Below are positions 34,386 through 43,393 of a stretch of DNA of 64,000 nt, one piece after another. The notes below the pieces were generated by a model. It had not been told where the DNA came from and did no database searches. It was given only the letters and a program-made list of their open reading frames with translations. The stretch comes from Stigmatella aurantiaca DW4/3-1 (GTDB lineage Bacteria > Myxococcota > Myxococcia > Myxococcales > Myxococcaceae), in contig NC_014623.1 in the NCBI RefSeq assembly GCF_000165485.1, positions 8,016,893 through 8,080,892 of the forward strand, read 5' to 3'. Both the position numbers and the translations under genes were made by a program. Position 1 is the first letter of the stretch; every line of letters begins with the position of its first letter.

Positions 34386-35780
34386 TCAGGGGTGCTCGGA
34401 AGTTCCGGAAGGGACCGGCGCGAGGACTGGGTAATAGCAAGCGCCCCGCCACTCGTAGTTTCCTTCCTCACAGGGAGGTGTGGCATCCCGGGGAACCCCC
34501 CAGCATCCCCCATTGAGTTCTTTTTCACGTTTCCTACAGGGTGGTCTCAACTGTCCCGGGAGAGGCTTCTTCGGAATGTCGAGACCGATGCGCACCGGAC
34601 GCGGCTCCGGGTTTCGGACGGAGTCCTCTGAAGGGAGCGCGTCCTTCGCGAGCCCGGAGGTCCCCGCATCCGCCTCGGCGGTGTCCCGCCCCAAGGAACG
34701 CGGGCCTTCCGCGCGCCAGGGCCTCGGCTGCTGCCATAGGTTCCAGGCCCCCTGAAGCAACAGAGAGGTGGCGAGCCCGGCCGCAGCCCCCAGCCACACT
34801 GCCCTGCGATGGGAGGATGGAGAAAGGTTGGGCTGGTGAATCCGCTGAGCAACCGCTGGCCTCGGGCGGTGGGTGATGGGTTGATCCGCGGACTCCGCCG
34901 CCTGTTCGAGCGCACGGGCCATCTGCGCCGCACTGCCTCGGGCCGAGGGCTTCTTCGCGAGCATCTGGCGGATGAGCCTTGCCAGTTCCGGACAGAGTGT
35001 CACCAGGTCCTCGGCCGGAACCTGGACGGGAACGGGGGCAGAAGCCTCTCCTGAAGAAGCCTTCCATGTCACCTGCGCAGGGGGATAAACGCCCGTGACG
35101 AGGCGATAGGCCGTCACGCCCAGCGCGTAGATGTCGTCCGCGGGGCCAGGCGCATAGTGCGCGCCACGCTCACGCCAGAAGCGCCATTGGAATTGCACGG
35201 CCTCGGGACTGCGGTACGGCGAAGTGCCTGGAGGCAGCACCTCGTCCGTGAGCGGCGGCGCGCCGCGAAAGCTGCCCGCACCGAAGTCGATCAGCACCGC
35301 GTGGGCATCCTCGGAACGGACGAGGACATTGTCCCCTTTCACGTCCCGGTGCACCCCCTCCACCTGGTGGGTCGCGGCCAGCGCGCGCGCCACCTGGGCC
35401 AGCACGCGCAGCACCTGCCGGGACGTGAGCGCACGTCCACGGCCCCAGGTGTACAACGGGAGGCCTTCCACCCAGTCCATGACCAGAAAGGGAATGGGTC
35501 CAGCCCGATGGGCCCACTGCCCTCGGTCTCGCAAGCACGGCACGTTCGGCTGCGACAGTCGGGAGAGCAGCTCCGCCTCCCGCTCGAAGCGCTTATCCCG
35601 GGGATGAAGGGCCAGCTTCAACGCGAAGGAGCCGCTGCCCTCTTCTCCTCGCCGCTCGGCGCGGTAGACCGCCCCGTAGGCGCCGTACCCTCTCAATTCT
35701 CCAATCCGCCAGGCGCCGATCTCCGTGCCCGGCCGAAGGCCGGACAGTTCCAGTACCTGAGCGCTCCCATGCGTCGCCAC
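34386..35780 (-). CDS. Membrane-anchored Ser/Thr protein kinase
   Basis: The 464-residue kinase has all catalytic marks: Lys55 (FALKLA), HRDVKGDN at 144-151, DFG 165-167 and SPEA at 191-194. The glycine loop is GYGAYGAVY. After the kinase domain (to about 292) comes a Pro-rich linker, a single membrane helix at about 327-349, and a C-terminal region of about 110 residues outside the membrane. That region ends in a cysteine-rich unit: C(13) NGGCWGVPRD, PPCEEGNYEWRGACYYP. This tail occurs in a known set of myxobacterial kinases. It is followed 6 nt later by the lipoprotein gene. Confidence 0.93.
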   Translation of the reverse strand: MATHGSAQVLELSGLRPGTEIGAWRIGELRGYGAYGAVYRAERRGEEGSGSFALKLALHPRDKRFEREAELLSRLSQPNVPCLRDRGQWAHRAGPIPFLVMDWVEGLPLYTWGRGRALTSRQVLRVLAQVARALAATHQVEGVHRDVKGDNVLVRSEDAHAVLIDFGAGSFRGAPPLTDEVLPPGTSPYRSPEAVQFQWRFWRERGAHYAPGPADDIYALGVTAYRLVTGVYPPAQVTWKASSGEASAPVPVQVPAEDLVTLCPELARLIRQMLAKKPSARGSAAQMARALEQAAESADQPITHRPRPAVAQRIHQPNLSPSSHRRAVWLGAAAGLATSLLLQGAWNLWQQPRPWRAEGPRSLGRDTAEADAGTSGLAKDALPSEDSVRNPEPRPVRIGLDIPKKPLPGQLRPPCRKREKELNGGCWGVPRDATPPCEEGNYEWRGACYYPVLAPVPSGTSEHP

Positions 35781-35881
35781 GTGAGGACTCTACCTCCGTC
35801 TGGCCGATTGCCCGGCAAGGAGCCTTTCGAAAAAAGGGAAGGCCTGCTTGTGGAGGGGGCACCAACGGTTATCTCGAATAC

Positions 35882-36082
35882 ATGACTGGATTCCAAACCC
35901 CATCCGAGGTCAGCGAGTACACGATTCCAGAGGGATGCCCGGGGTGCGGGGCCGACCTGCCGGTGCGTGTGTCCGTGAAGGGCGCGATGAGCGTCTGCAC
36001 CCACTGCCACTGGATGGGACGGCCCTTGCTGACCGTCACCCACCGAGGCCTGCGCGTCGGCGTGAAAGCCTCTCAGGCCTGA
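35882..36082 (+). CDS. Small zinc-ribbon-like protein (66 aa)
   Basis: The 66-residue product has two CxxC knuckles (GCPGCGADL and CTHCHWMG) about 20 residues apart, the pattern of a zinc ribbon. There is no signal peptide. The start MTGFQTPSEVSEYTIPEG lacks a clear ribosome site in the sequence just upstream. Zinc ribbons of this size occur in transcription or protein-binding adaptors; nothing here tells which. It is divergent from the membrane kinase and followed by the oxidoreductase gene about 100 nt on. Confidence 0.65.
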   Translation: MTGFQTPSEVSEYTIPEGCPGCGADLPVRVSVKGAMSVCTHCHWMGRPLLTVTHRGLRVGVKASQA

Positions 36083-36183
36083 CAGGCGCCCTTCCACGAA
36101 GCGTGCACACGTGCGGCCTCTCTCCATTGTCGTGAAGCCTGGCACTCCCCAATCTTGGCGAAGACACACGAGGGAGATGCCCC

Positions 36184-37098
36184 ATGCAGGTGATCGAGGT
36201 GACGCGCTTTGGAGGTCCCGACGTCTTGCACCTGGCAGAGCGTCCGGAGCCACAACCCACCCCTGACGAAGTGGTGGTACGGGTGGCCGCCGCGAACGTA
36301 AACCCGACCGATCTCGGGGCACGGATGGGACAGATCCCAGGGGCCGGGCCCCAGCCCCCCTTCGTGCTCGGCTGGGATCTCGCGGGGACCGTGACCGCCG
36401 TGGGAAAGAACGTGCGCGACCTGAAGACCGGCCAGCGCGTGGTGGGGATGATCCCCTGGTACACCACCCAGGGGACCGTGGGCGCTTATGCCACGTCGGT
36501 GGCCATCCGTGCCGAGTGGCTCGTGCCCCTCCCAGAGGGGTTCGACGAGGCGCTCGCCGCCACCGTGCCCCTGAACGCGCTGACCGCGCAGCAAGCCCTC
36601 GGACTGCTTCAACTTCCCGCTCGTGCCTCCCTGCTCATCACCGGAGCGAGCGGCGCGGTGGGCAGCTTCGCCGTTCAGTTGGCGGTTCGCGCGGGGCATC
36701 GGGTCGCGGCGCTCGCGGGGAGGGATGACGAAGAGTGGGTGCGAAGTCTCGGCGCGGAGGAGGTCCTGTCCCGCTCCACGGACCTCTCTCGCATCGAGCC
36801 ACGCCCCTTCGTGCTCGATGCCGTTCCACTCGGCGAGGCCGCCCTTCAGGCGGTGCGGGATGGGGGCGCCGTGGTCACCACCCGTCCAGTCCCTGTAGCG
36901 CCTGCCGAGCGCCACATCCGGCAAGAGGCAGTCTTGATCCGCGCGGATCGCGCCGCGCTCGAGTCCCTGGTGCGAGACGTTGCCAGAGGCGTGCTGAAAA
37001 CCCGGGTGGCGCGGGTCCTTCCACTCGCCCAAGCCGCCGAGGCGCACCGCCGCGCCGAGGCAGGAGGACTCCACGGGAAGATCGTCCTTGCCCCGTGA
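36184..37098 (+). CDS. Zinc-independent NADP-dependent oxidoreductase (quinone reductase type MDR)
   Basis: The 304-residue protein is a medium-chain dehydrogenase/reductase: MQVIEVTRFGGPDVLHLAERPEPQP at the N-terminus, NVNPTDLGARMG, the GWDLAGTVTAVG phrase and a Rossmann motif ITGASGAVGSFAVQLA. The cysteine ligands of structural zinc are absent, as in quinone oxidoreductases (QOR). Members reduce quinones or enones with NADPH. It is preceded by a 100-nt gap and converges on the PBP1a gene with a short hairpin between. Confidence 0.9.
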   Translation: MQVIEVTRFGGPDVLHLAERPEPQPTPDEVVVRVAAANVNPTDLGARMGQIPGAGPQPPFVLGWDLAGTVTAVGKNVRDLKTGQRVVGMIPWYTTQGTVGAYATSVAIRAEWLVPLPEGFDEALAATVPLNALTAQQALGLLQLPARASLLITGASGAVGSFAVQLAVRAGHRVAALAGRDDEEWVRSLGAEEVLSRSTDLSRIEPRPFVLDAVPLGEAALQAVRDGGAVVTTRPVPVAPAERHIRQEAVLIRADRAALESLVRDVARGVLKTRVARVLPLAQAAEAHRRAEAGGLHGKIVLAP

Positions 37099-37137
37099 AG
37101 CCCCGCCCAGTGCAGGCTGCGCTTCCGCGCGGTCTGC

Positions 37138-37155
37138 CCGCTCTCCTCAGAGCGG
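37138..37155. terminator. Short hairpin between convergent oxidoreductase and PBP1a genes
   Basis: CCGCTCT (37138-37144) and AGAGCGG (37149-37155) form a 7-bp stem with loop CCTC, followed by ATCCTTTCT. Strength is uncertain. Confidence 0.4.
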
Positions 37156-37162
37156 ATCCTTT

Positions 37163-39799
37163 CTACTGCTGGCCCATCAGGAAGTCGTTGACGTTGACCT
37201 GGCCCTTATCAGGCGTGGCCTCCTTCGGCTGGGTGCCCTTCTTGAAGAACATGATCTCCATGTTCTTGGAGCTGCTGGAGGCGATCTTGCCCGTCTTCTC
37301 ATCGATGGGCAGGCGCACCAGTTCCATGGAGGGCCACGGGTAGAACTCCGGCTGCGGCCGGCCCGAGAGCGCCTTCTTCATGTAGTCCAGCCAGATGGGC
37401 AGTGCCGCGCGGCCACCTGTCTCGTACCGGTTGAGCGGATGCGGGTTCAGGTCGTACCCCACCCATGCCACCGTCACCAGGTCCCGGGTGAAGGCGGAGA
37501 ACCACGCATCGAACGAGTCGTTGGTGGTGCCCGTCTTGCCCGCGGCCGGCTTGCCCAGGCGCGAGGCAGGCCCACCCGTGCCCTCCTGCACCACGCCGCG
37601 CATCAGGTGCGTGATGATGAAGCCCGTCTCGGGCGACATCACCTGCTCGCCAGGCTCGAAGAGGCGCGCGTAGCCCGCCGCCACCCGGTCCTGCAACGGC
37701 GCCCACGGGTCATCGAACGCGGTGTGGTCCTCCAGCGTGCGCCCGAACCGGTCTTCGATCTTCCGGATGAAGTACGTGGGCTTCTTGCGGCCATAGCGGT
37801 TGAAGGTCGCGTACACCTGCGCCAGGTCATACGGGTAGACGCACGAGGAGCCGAGCGCCGCCGAGAAGTCCATGTTCATCGGCGTCGACAGCCCGAGCAG
37901 CCGGGACCACTCGGACATCGCCTTGGTCCCCACCGCCCCGAACGTCTTCACCGCCGGGATGTTCATGGAGTTGACGAGCGCGGTGCGCAGCACCACGTCG
38001 CCCTGGAACTCCTCGGAGAAGTTCTCCGGCTTCCAGGAGACCTTGTTGTCCGGATCATGCTCGACGATGGGCGAGTCCACGATGATGGTGGCCTCCGTCC
38101 AGTTGAGCTTCTCGATGGCCGCCGCGTACACCAGCGGCTTGAAGGCGCTGCCCGGCTGGCGGCACGCCTGGAAGGCGCGGTTGAACTCGTTGTCGTCGAA
38201 GTCGTAGCCGCCCACCATGGCCGTGAGGTACTGCCGGTGGGGATCGATGGAGACGAGCGCGCTCTGGGGCTCGGGCTGCTGCTCCAGCCGGAAGAGCTTC
38301 GGTCCGTTCGGAACGCGCACCGGCTCCGAGGGGACGGCCGCGCCCTCCACGGGCTTCACCGTGTCGTCGGGAATCGTCTCGGCCAGCTTCTTGTCCCACT
38401 GCTCCTTGTCGTCCGTCAGGTCCCGCTTCGTCACGTGGCGGACGACCACCAGGTCCCCCTCGGCGATGGCCCGCTTCACCGAGGAGATCATCCCGCCCGG
38501 CGCGTAATAGGACTCCGGGTTCACCTTGCGCGCCCAGCGCATGCCCAGCAGCGGCAGCCGCGCCTTGTGCGGCCCGACCTGGATGTCGGCCCCCTTGCCG
38601 TCGTCGTCCAGATGCGTCACCAGCGCCACGTAGAGCCGGTTCAGCACGAGTTCTTCGTTCCCCATGGCCTTCTTCGCGCGCGCGACAAAGTCGTCCCGCT
38701 CCTTGCCAGGAGGCAGGTTCCCCAGCGGGCCTCGCCAGCCCTGGCGCTTGTCCAGCGACAGCAGGCCCTCCAACACCGCCTCCTGGGCCGCGCGCTGACG
38801 CTCGCTGTCCATGGTGGTGAAGACCTTCAGCCCCTGCTCCAGGAGCACCGGGTTGCCATAGCGGTCGACGATGTCGCGGCGCGCCTGCTCCACGAAGTAC
38901 GGGGCGAACTCGTGGAACACGTCCTCCACGGGGTACACCCGGACCGGCTCCGCCTTGGCCTCGTCGTGCTCGGCCTGGGTGATCATCCCCTCGTCGAGCA
39001 TGCGGCGCAGCACGTAGGAGCGGCGGTTCTTGGCCGCCTCGGGCTTGAGGAAGGGCGAGTAGCGGCTGGGTGCCTGAGGCAGCCCGGCGATGAGGGTCAT
39101 CTCCCCCAGGGTCAAATCCCGGACGTCCTTGCGGTAGTAGTTCTCCGCGGCGCTCTGCACCCCGTAGCTGTGGTGCCCCAGGAAGACGTTGTTGAGGTAA
39201 AGGTAGAGGATCTCCTCCTTCGTCAGCGCCGCCTCCAGGCGCCGGGCCAGGAGGGCCTCGCGAATCTTGCGCTTGAGCGTCTTGGCGGTGGCGTCCTTGT
39301 AGCCCTCGGCGCCGATCAGCACCGCCTTCGCGGTCTGCTGCGTCAGCGTGGAGCCGCCCTGCACGCCGCCGCTGCGCAGGCCCAGCTTGGCGGTAACGGT
39401 CTTGAAGCCCGCGCGGGCCGTTCCCAGGATGTCCACGCCCAGGTGGTCGAAGAAGCTGGAGTCCTCGCTGGCGATGAACGCCTGCACCAGCCGCTTGGGG
39501 ATGCGCTCGTAGGGCACCACCTTGCGCCGCTGGTTGTAGAACTCGCCGGCCAGCACCGCGTCGTCGGTGTAGACCTCGGTGACGATGGGGGGCCAGTACT
39601 GGTCCACCTTCGGGATGGCGGGCAACCCCGGGGAGTAGATGTAGTACAGCGCCACCAGGCCGACCGCGCCCGCGGTGGCGCCCGTGACGGCCAGCCACCC
39701 GGCGAGCTTGAGGGGAAAGAGCCACCAGCGGCCCTTCTTCACCCCGTCGAGGACGAGTTTGGAGCGGCTGCGATCGATGTTCGAGTTGGGAGTGCTCAT
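37163..39799 (-). CDS. Penicillin-binding protein 1A-type bifunctional transglycosylase/transpeptidase
   Basis: The chosen start MSTPNSNIDRSRSK overlaps the stop of the upstream pseudouridine synthase by ATGA; the longer open frame would lie inside that gene. The 878-residue protein has one N-terminal membrane helix (about 34-55), a glycosyltransferase domain with catalytic Glu112 (FIASEDSSFFDHLGVD) and GGSTLTQQ, and a transpeptidase domain with Ser551-x-x-Lys554 (GSAFKPL), SMN and KTGTTND. It polymerises and cross-links peptidoglycan. An OB-like insertion lies between the two domains, as in PBP1a. Expression is linked to the RluC-like gene. Confidence 0.95.
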   Translation of the reverse strand: MSTPNSNIDRSRSKLVLDGVKKGRWWLFPLKLAGWLAVTGATAGAVGLVALYYIYSPGLPAIPKVDQYWPPIVTEVYTDDAVLAGEFYNQRRKVVPYERIPKRLVQAFIASEDSSFFDHLGVDILGTARAGFKTVTAKLGLRSGGVQGGSTLTQQTAKAVLIGAEGYKDATAKTLKRKIREALLARRLEAALTKEEILYLYLNNVFLGHHSYGVQSAAENYYRKDVRDLTLGEMTLIAGLPQAPSRYSPFLKPEAAKNRRSYVLRRMLDEGMITQAEHDEAKAEPVRVYPVEDVFHEFAPYFVEQARRDIVDRYGNPVLLEQGLKVFTTMDSERQRAAQEAVLEGLLSLDKRQGWRGPLGNLPPGKERDDFVARAKKAMGNEELVLNRLYVALVTHLDDDGKGADIQVGPHKARLPLLGMRWARKVNPESYYAPGGMISSVKRAIAEGDLVVVRHVTKRDLTDDKEQWDKKLAETIPDDTVKPVEGAAVPSEPVRVPNGPKLFRLEQQPEPQSALVSIDPHRQYLTAMVGGYDFDDNEFNRAFQACRQPGSAFKPLVYAAAIEKLNWTEATIIVDSPIVEHDPDNKVSWKPENFSEEFQGDVVLRTALVNSMNIPAVKTFGAVGTKAMSEWSRLLGLSTPMNMDFSAALGSSCVYPYDLAQVYATFNRYGRKKPTYFIRKIEDRFGRTLEDHTAFDDPWAPLQDRVAAGYARLFEPGEQVMSPETGFIITHLMRGVVQEGTGGPASRLGKPAAGKTGTTNDSFDAWFSAFTRDLVTVAWVGYDLNPHPLNRYETGGRAALPIWLDYMKKALSGRPQPEFYPWPSMELVRLPIDEKTGKIASSSSKNMEIMFFKKGTQPKEATPDKGQVNVNDFLMGQQ

Positions 39800-40761
39800 G
39801 AAGGTTCTAGCGCAGCGCGTTTGAGGGTGTCCTTCAGCTCTGGAGGCAACCTCGCCTCCACCGTCACCTTCCCGCCGTGCTGGGGGTGCGGAAATTCGAT
39901 GCGCTCCGCGTGCAGGAACAAACGCTTCAAGCCCCACCGGGCCCGCACATCCCGGTTGAAGGCAAAGTCACCATACTTCCTGTCTCCGGCCACGGGGTGG
40001 CCCACCGCGGCCAAATGCCTTCTTATCTGATGGGTGCGCCCGGTTTCGATGGCGCAGGAGAGGAGCGCCGCCTCGCTCGACTGGCGGATGACCTTCCACC
40101 GGGTGAGCGCCTCCTGCATGTTCACCCCCCGGCGGGCCTTGGACTCGGCCGTCTGCTGGTGCTCCGAGAGGGGCAGGTCGATGACCCCCGAATCCTGGGG
40201 CATCTTGCCCTTGACCAGGGTGACGTAGCGCTTGCGGGCCCGGCTTTCAGTGAACACTTCGGTGAAGTGCACCATCGCCGGGCGGCGCTTGGCCACGAGG
40301 ATGACGCCCGAGGTCTCCCGGTCGAGCCGGTGGGCAGGTGAGGCGGTGAAGTCGTTCCTCACCGCCTTGGGGCCCAGGTAGGCACGCACATAGTCCACCA
40401 GGGTGCCCCCGGTAATCCCGCTGCCGGTGTGCACGGCCATGCCGCTGGGCTTGTCCACGGCCATCATCCAGTCGTCTTCCAAGAGGATGACCAGCTCGGA
40501 CGGGTCCACGGGGGGTGGGGGGGGAGGCAAGCGCTCGCCGCCCGGGGCCGGGCCGAGCAGCTGCTGCTCATCCCCCCGGATGGCGATGACGTCCCCGGCG
40601 GCCAGGAGTTGCTCGGGCTGGGCCCGCTTCCCGTTCACCCGGACCTTCTTGACCCGGATCATCTTGAACAGATGACTGGTGGGCATGTTGGCCAGGCGCT
40701 TGCGGAGGTACTTGTCCAGCCGCATCCCCACACTGTCCTCTTCGATTCGGAACTCGATCAT
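39796..40761 (-). CDS. RluA family 23S rRNA pseudouridine synthase (RluC/RluD type)
   Basis: The start chosen is MIEFRIEEDSVGMRLDK; the ATG at 40788 lies too close to the divergent promoter. The 321-residue protein has an S4 RNA-binding domain (about 5-65), a Pro-rich linker, and the catalytic domain with Asp147 in HRLDRETSG, the nucleophile for uridine isomerisation. The later GRTHQIRRHLAAVGHPVAGDRKYG is the family end-motif. The enzyme modifies specific uridines in 23S rRNA; which ones cannot be read here. It is divergent from the pentapeptide gene and coupled to PBP1a. Confidence 0.93.
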   Translation of the reverse strand: MIEFRIEEDSVGMRLDKYLRKRLANMPTSHLFKMIRVKKVRVNGKRAQPEQLLAAGDVIAIRGDEQQLLGPAPGGERLPPPPPPVDPSELVILLEDDWMMAVDKPSGMAVHTGSGITGGTLVDYVRAYLGPKAVRNDFTASPAHRLDRETSGVILVAKRRPAMVHFTEVFTESRARKRYVTLVKGKMPQDSGVIDLPLSEHQQTAESKARRGVNMQEALTRWKVIRQSSEAALLSCAIETGRTHQIRRHLAAVGHPVAGDRKYGDFAFNRDVRARWGLKRLFLHAERIEFPHPQHGGKVTVEARLPPELKDTLKRAALEPS

Positions 40762-40806
40762 TTGTTCTTGGCGGCCGGACCAGAGCACACGAATAATGAC
40801 CGGTCC

Positions 40807-42267
40807 ATGCCGAAGGCTCCCAGTATCGAGAAGCTCCTCCAGAGCGGTTCAGCGGAGTGGAACAAGCTCCGCAAGTCCGGACAGGTCTCCACCGACCACA
40901 CGGGCGCTACCTTCACACAGCTGTTCTCCGCCAATGCGGACCTCTCGGGCCTAGAGCTCGTGGGCTCCGAGTGGGAGCGCTGCGACCTGTCCAAGATGAA
41001 CTTCCGCGACGCGGACCTGTCCAACGCCTACTTCCACGGCGGCCGGCTCCAGGACTGTGACTTCCGCGGCGCCAACCTCGAGGGCGCTACCTTCGAGAAG
41101 CTGAAATTGCTGCGCTGTGACTTCACGGGCGCCAAGGGGTTGGACGACCTGGAAATGGAGGATGTGGACATGGACCGGGTGCAGGGCCTGGACGGCGAGG
41201 AAGCCCCGCCCCCGCCCCCGCCCCCCGCCCAGGGCATCACCGCCTTCACGCGCGAGCAGCGGGAGAAGGCGCTGGGCGCCGCCGCGGCCGCGGTGGCCGG
41301 CCCCGCCGCGGAGGAGCTGCCCCCCTTCAAGCCCCAGGATCCTCCTGGCTCACTGCTCTTCCGGGCCTTGAAGCGGCTCCCGGCGCCGCCCCCCTGGGTG
41401 CTGGACGTGCCAGGCCTGCGCCCGCTGCTCCCCCAGCGCCTGCCCCCGGGCTCCTCGCTGGAGGCCATGTACCGCGAGGCGGTGAAGACGCGGCTGGAGA
41501 ACAAGAAGCCCGGGGCCGATCCGGGCGCGGTGGAGCGGGCGCAGAAGGCGCTGCGGCTGGGCGGGAAGGACTCGGCCGTGGCGGCCATGTACCTGCGCGA
41601 GGTGGGCGTGCTCCCGCTGTCGCGCTTCTCCGCGGCCAAGGTGCTCAAGGATGCGCTGCGCGCCGAGGTGGAGGTGGATGACCTGACGGGCTCCATCGAC
41701 CCGCGGGTGGCCGGGGCGCTGCTGGAGCTGCGGCTGACGCACGAGGTGGTGGAGCACCTCCAGGAAGCCCGGCGGCGCCTGGCGGCCACGCAGCTCTACA
41801 CGGCGCTGCTGGAGGCGGGGTTCACCCCGGAGAACAACTGGGACGAGGCCCTGGAGTCGGCCGAGGCCGCCCTGGAGCTGGCGCATCTGGCCACGGGAGA
41901 GGACCGCAACGCCCTCTTCGAGGCCTTCCAGGTGTTCGCGGCCCTGCCGGACGAGGCCCGGTTGCGGCGGCTGGCGTACCTGGCCGAGTCGGTGGCGAAC
42001 CTGGAGCTGGTGAGCCGGCTGCCCGAGGGCATGGAGCCGCAGTGGCTCACCGGGCCCGAGACGCGCGAGTGCCACGACCGGGAGATGACGTACGTCCAGG
42101 CGCTCCGGGCGCAGGACATCCCCACCAAGGTGCCCGCGCTGGCCCAGGCCGAGCTCGGCGTCCCCGAGGGCCAGGTGCCCGAGGACAGCGACGACGACCT
42201 GTTCGTCCACCTGCGCTGTGACGTGTGCGGCAAGGAGAAGCTCATCGTCCAATCCCGGATCGACTGA
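40807..42267 (+). CDS. Pentapeptide-repeat protein with long helical C-terminus
   Basis: The chosen start is MPKAPSIEKLLQSG; the frame upstream is antisense to the pseudouridine synthase. Of 486 residues, about 42-115 form pentapeptide repeats (ANADLSGLELVGSEWERCDL, then FRDADLSNAYF, FRGANLEGATF), a right-handed beta helix. After a poly-proline run comes a 330-residue helical region without recognised domain, ending in a CDVCGKEK knuckle that may bind zinc. The role is unknown; pentapeptide proteins can mimic DNA or act as scaffolds. It converges on the MBL-fold gene. Confidence 0.82.
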   Translation: MPKAPSIEKLLQSGSAEWNKLRKSGQVSTDHTGATFTQLFSANADLSGLELVGSEWERCDLSKMNFRDADLSNAYFHGGRLQDCDFRGANLEGATFEKLKLLRCDFTGAKGLDDLEMEDVDMDRVQGLDGEEAPPPPPPPAQGITAFTREQREKALGAAAAAVAGPAAEELPPFKPQDPPGSLLFRALKRLPAPPPWVLDVPGLRPLLPQRLPPGSSLEAMYREAVKTRLENKKPGADPGAVERAQKALRLGGKDSAVAAMYLREVGVLPLSRFSAAKVLKDALRAEVEVDDLTGSIDPRVAGALLELRLTHEVVEHLQEARRRLAATQLYTALLEAGFTPENNWDEALESAEAALELAHLATGEDRNALFEAFQVFAALPDEARLRRLAYLAESVANLELVSRLPEGMEPQWLTGPETRECHDREMTYVQALRAQDIPTKVPALAQAELGVPEGQVPEDSDDDLFVHLRCDVCGKEKLIVQSRID

Positions 42268-42278
42268 GTCCGGGCGGT

Positions 42279-42310
42279 CCCCTCTCCCCGGAAGCACCGC
42301 GGGAGGGGGG
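42279..42310. terminator. Imperfect C/G-tract hairpin between convergent genes
   Basis: CCCCTCTCCCCGG (42279-42291) can pair imperfectly with CCGCGGGAGGGGGG (42297-42310) across a 5-nt loop. It lies between the pentapeptide and MBL-fold stop codons. Confidence 0.4.
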
Positions 42311-42333
42311 CAGCGGCCCCGCGCCGCGAGGCC

Positions 42334-43308
42334 TCAGAAGAGCGAGAGCTGCTGGGGCTTGCCCAGCGTGCGCGCGTCAATGCCCTCCTCGCGCAGCAAC
42401 CGCGCCAGCTCCTCCGCGAAGCCGTGGTGCGTGATGACTTCGCGCGCCCCCGTGGCCTTCACGTAGCCCACCAGCGAGGGGCAGTCCGCATGGTCCGAGA
42501 GGGGAAAGGCCACCTGCGCGCCATAGCGGTGCGCGGCGCCTGGATCCAACGCCCACCCGGTGAGCACCGCGGTGGCGCGGGGCCACACCGGCGCCAGGGC
42601 CCCGGTGCGCGCCTGGTGGGGCGGGAAGAAGAGCACTTCCCCCGGCTGCACCGTCCCCTCGAAGCGCCGCACCGGCTCGATGCGCACGCCCAGCTCCGCG
42701 TAGAGCTGCGTCACCTCGAAGATGGAGGGGTGCGCCACCAGCGGGAAGCCCCGGCCGGAGAGGTACTTCATCGCCTCCTGGCTCTTGCCCAGCGGATAGC
42801 CCAGCAGCACGGGCACCGCCCCACGCTCGAGCTGCTGGCGCACCCACGTCTCCACCGCCCCCAGCACCTCGTCCTTCGGCGGGAAGCGGTACCGCGGGTG
42901 GCCGAACGTGGCCTCGATGACGAGCGTGTCGCACTCGGCCACTTGCACCGGCTCCGCCGTGAGCGAGGGGGTGACGTTCAGATCCCCCGTATAAACGATG
43001 CGCCGCCCGTCTCCCCGGACCACCCGAAGCTGGGCACTGCCCAGGATATGGCCCGCCGAGAGCACCTCCAGCGTGAGGGGGCCCAGCTCGAACGGCTGGT
43101 TGTAGGCAACCGCCATCGGGTCCTTCACCGGGCCCAGCCGGTGCGCCATGAAGCGCAGGGTGGCGGCCGTGGCGATGGTCCGCTCATGGCGCGCGATGTG
43201 GTCCGAGTGCCCATGGCTGACGAAGGACAGCGGCGTCTTGCGCATCGCATCCAGCGCCAGCGGGGTGCCCGTCAGGTGCAGTCCGGTTCGCCTCAGCTCG
43301 ACGCTCAT
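42334..43308 (-). CDS. MBL-fold metallo-hydrolase, exonuclease/CPSF-like
   Basis: The chosen start MSVELRRTGLHLTGTPL gives 324 residues; the longer frame upstream is antisense. The metal-binding motif HGHSDH lies at residues 32-37, with GHILGSAQLRVV, YTGDLNVTP, LVIEATFGHPRY and a late PLSDHADCPSLVGYV. This order, including GHxLGSA and the DHAD end, is that of the RNA/DNA-processing MBL branch (LigC-associated exonuclease, or CPSF73-like). No DNA ligase gene is adjacent. Nuclease activity is therefore a family inference. Confidence 0.85.
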   Translation of the reverse strand: MSVELRRTGLHLTGTPLALDAMRKTPLSFVSHGHSDHIARHERTIATAATLRFMAHRLGPVKDPMAVAYNQPFELGPLTLEVLSAGHILGSAQLRVVRGDGRRIVYTGDLNVTPSLTAEPVQVAECDTLVIEATFGHPRYRFPPKDEVLGAVETWVRQQLERGAVPVLLGYPLGKSQEAMKYLSGRGFPLVAHPSIFEVTQLYAELGVRIEPVRRFEGTVQPGEVLFFPPHQARTGALAPVWPRATAVLTGWALDPGAAHRYGAQVAFPLSDHADCPSLVGYVKATGAREVITHHGFAEELARLLREEGIDARTLGKPQQLSLF

Positions 43309-43393
43309 GGGGAGGCCTGGATATAGCGCGCCCTGGGCCTGCATGGGGGCGTGCTCCACGGCCCGCCCGCCCGTCCGCCTTCCCTGCGAAACG

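Noticed and set aside
37088-40030. Plus-strand open frame of 980 codons
   Set aside because: Antisense to PBP1a, which has a complete set of catalytic motifs on the other strand.
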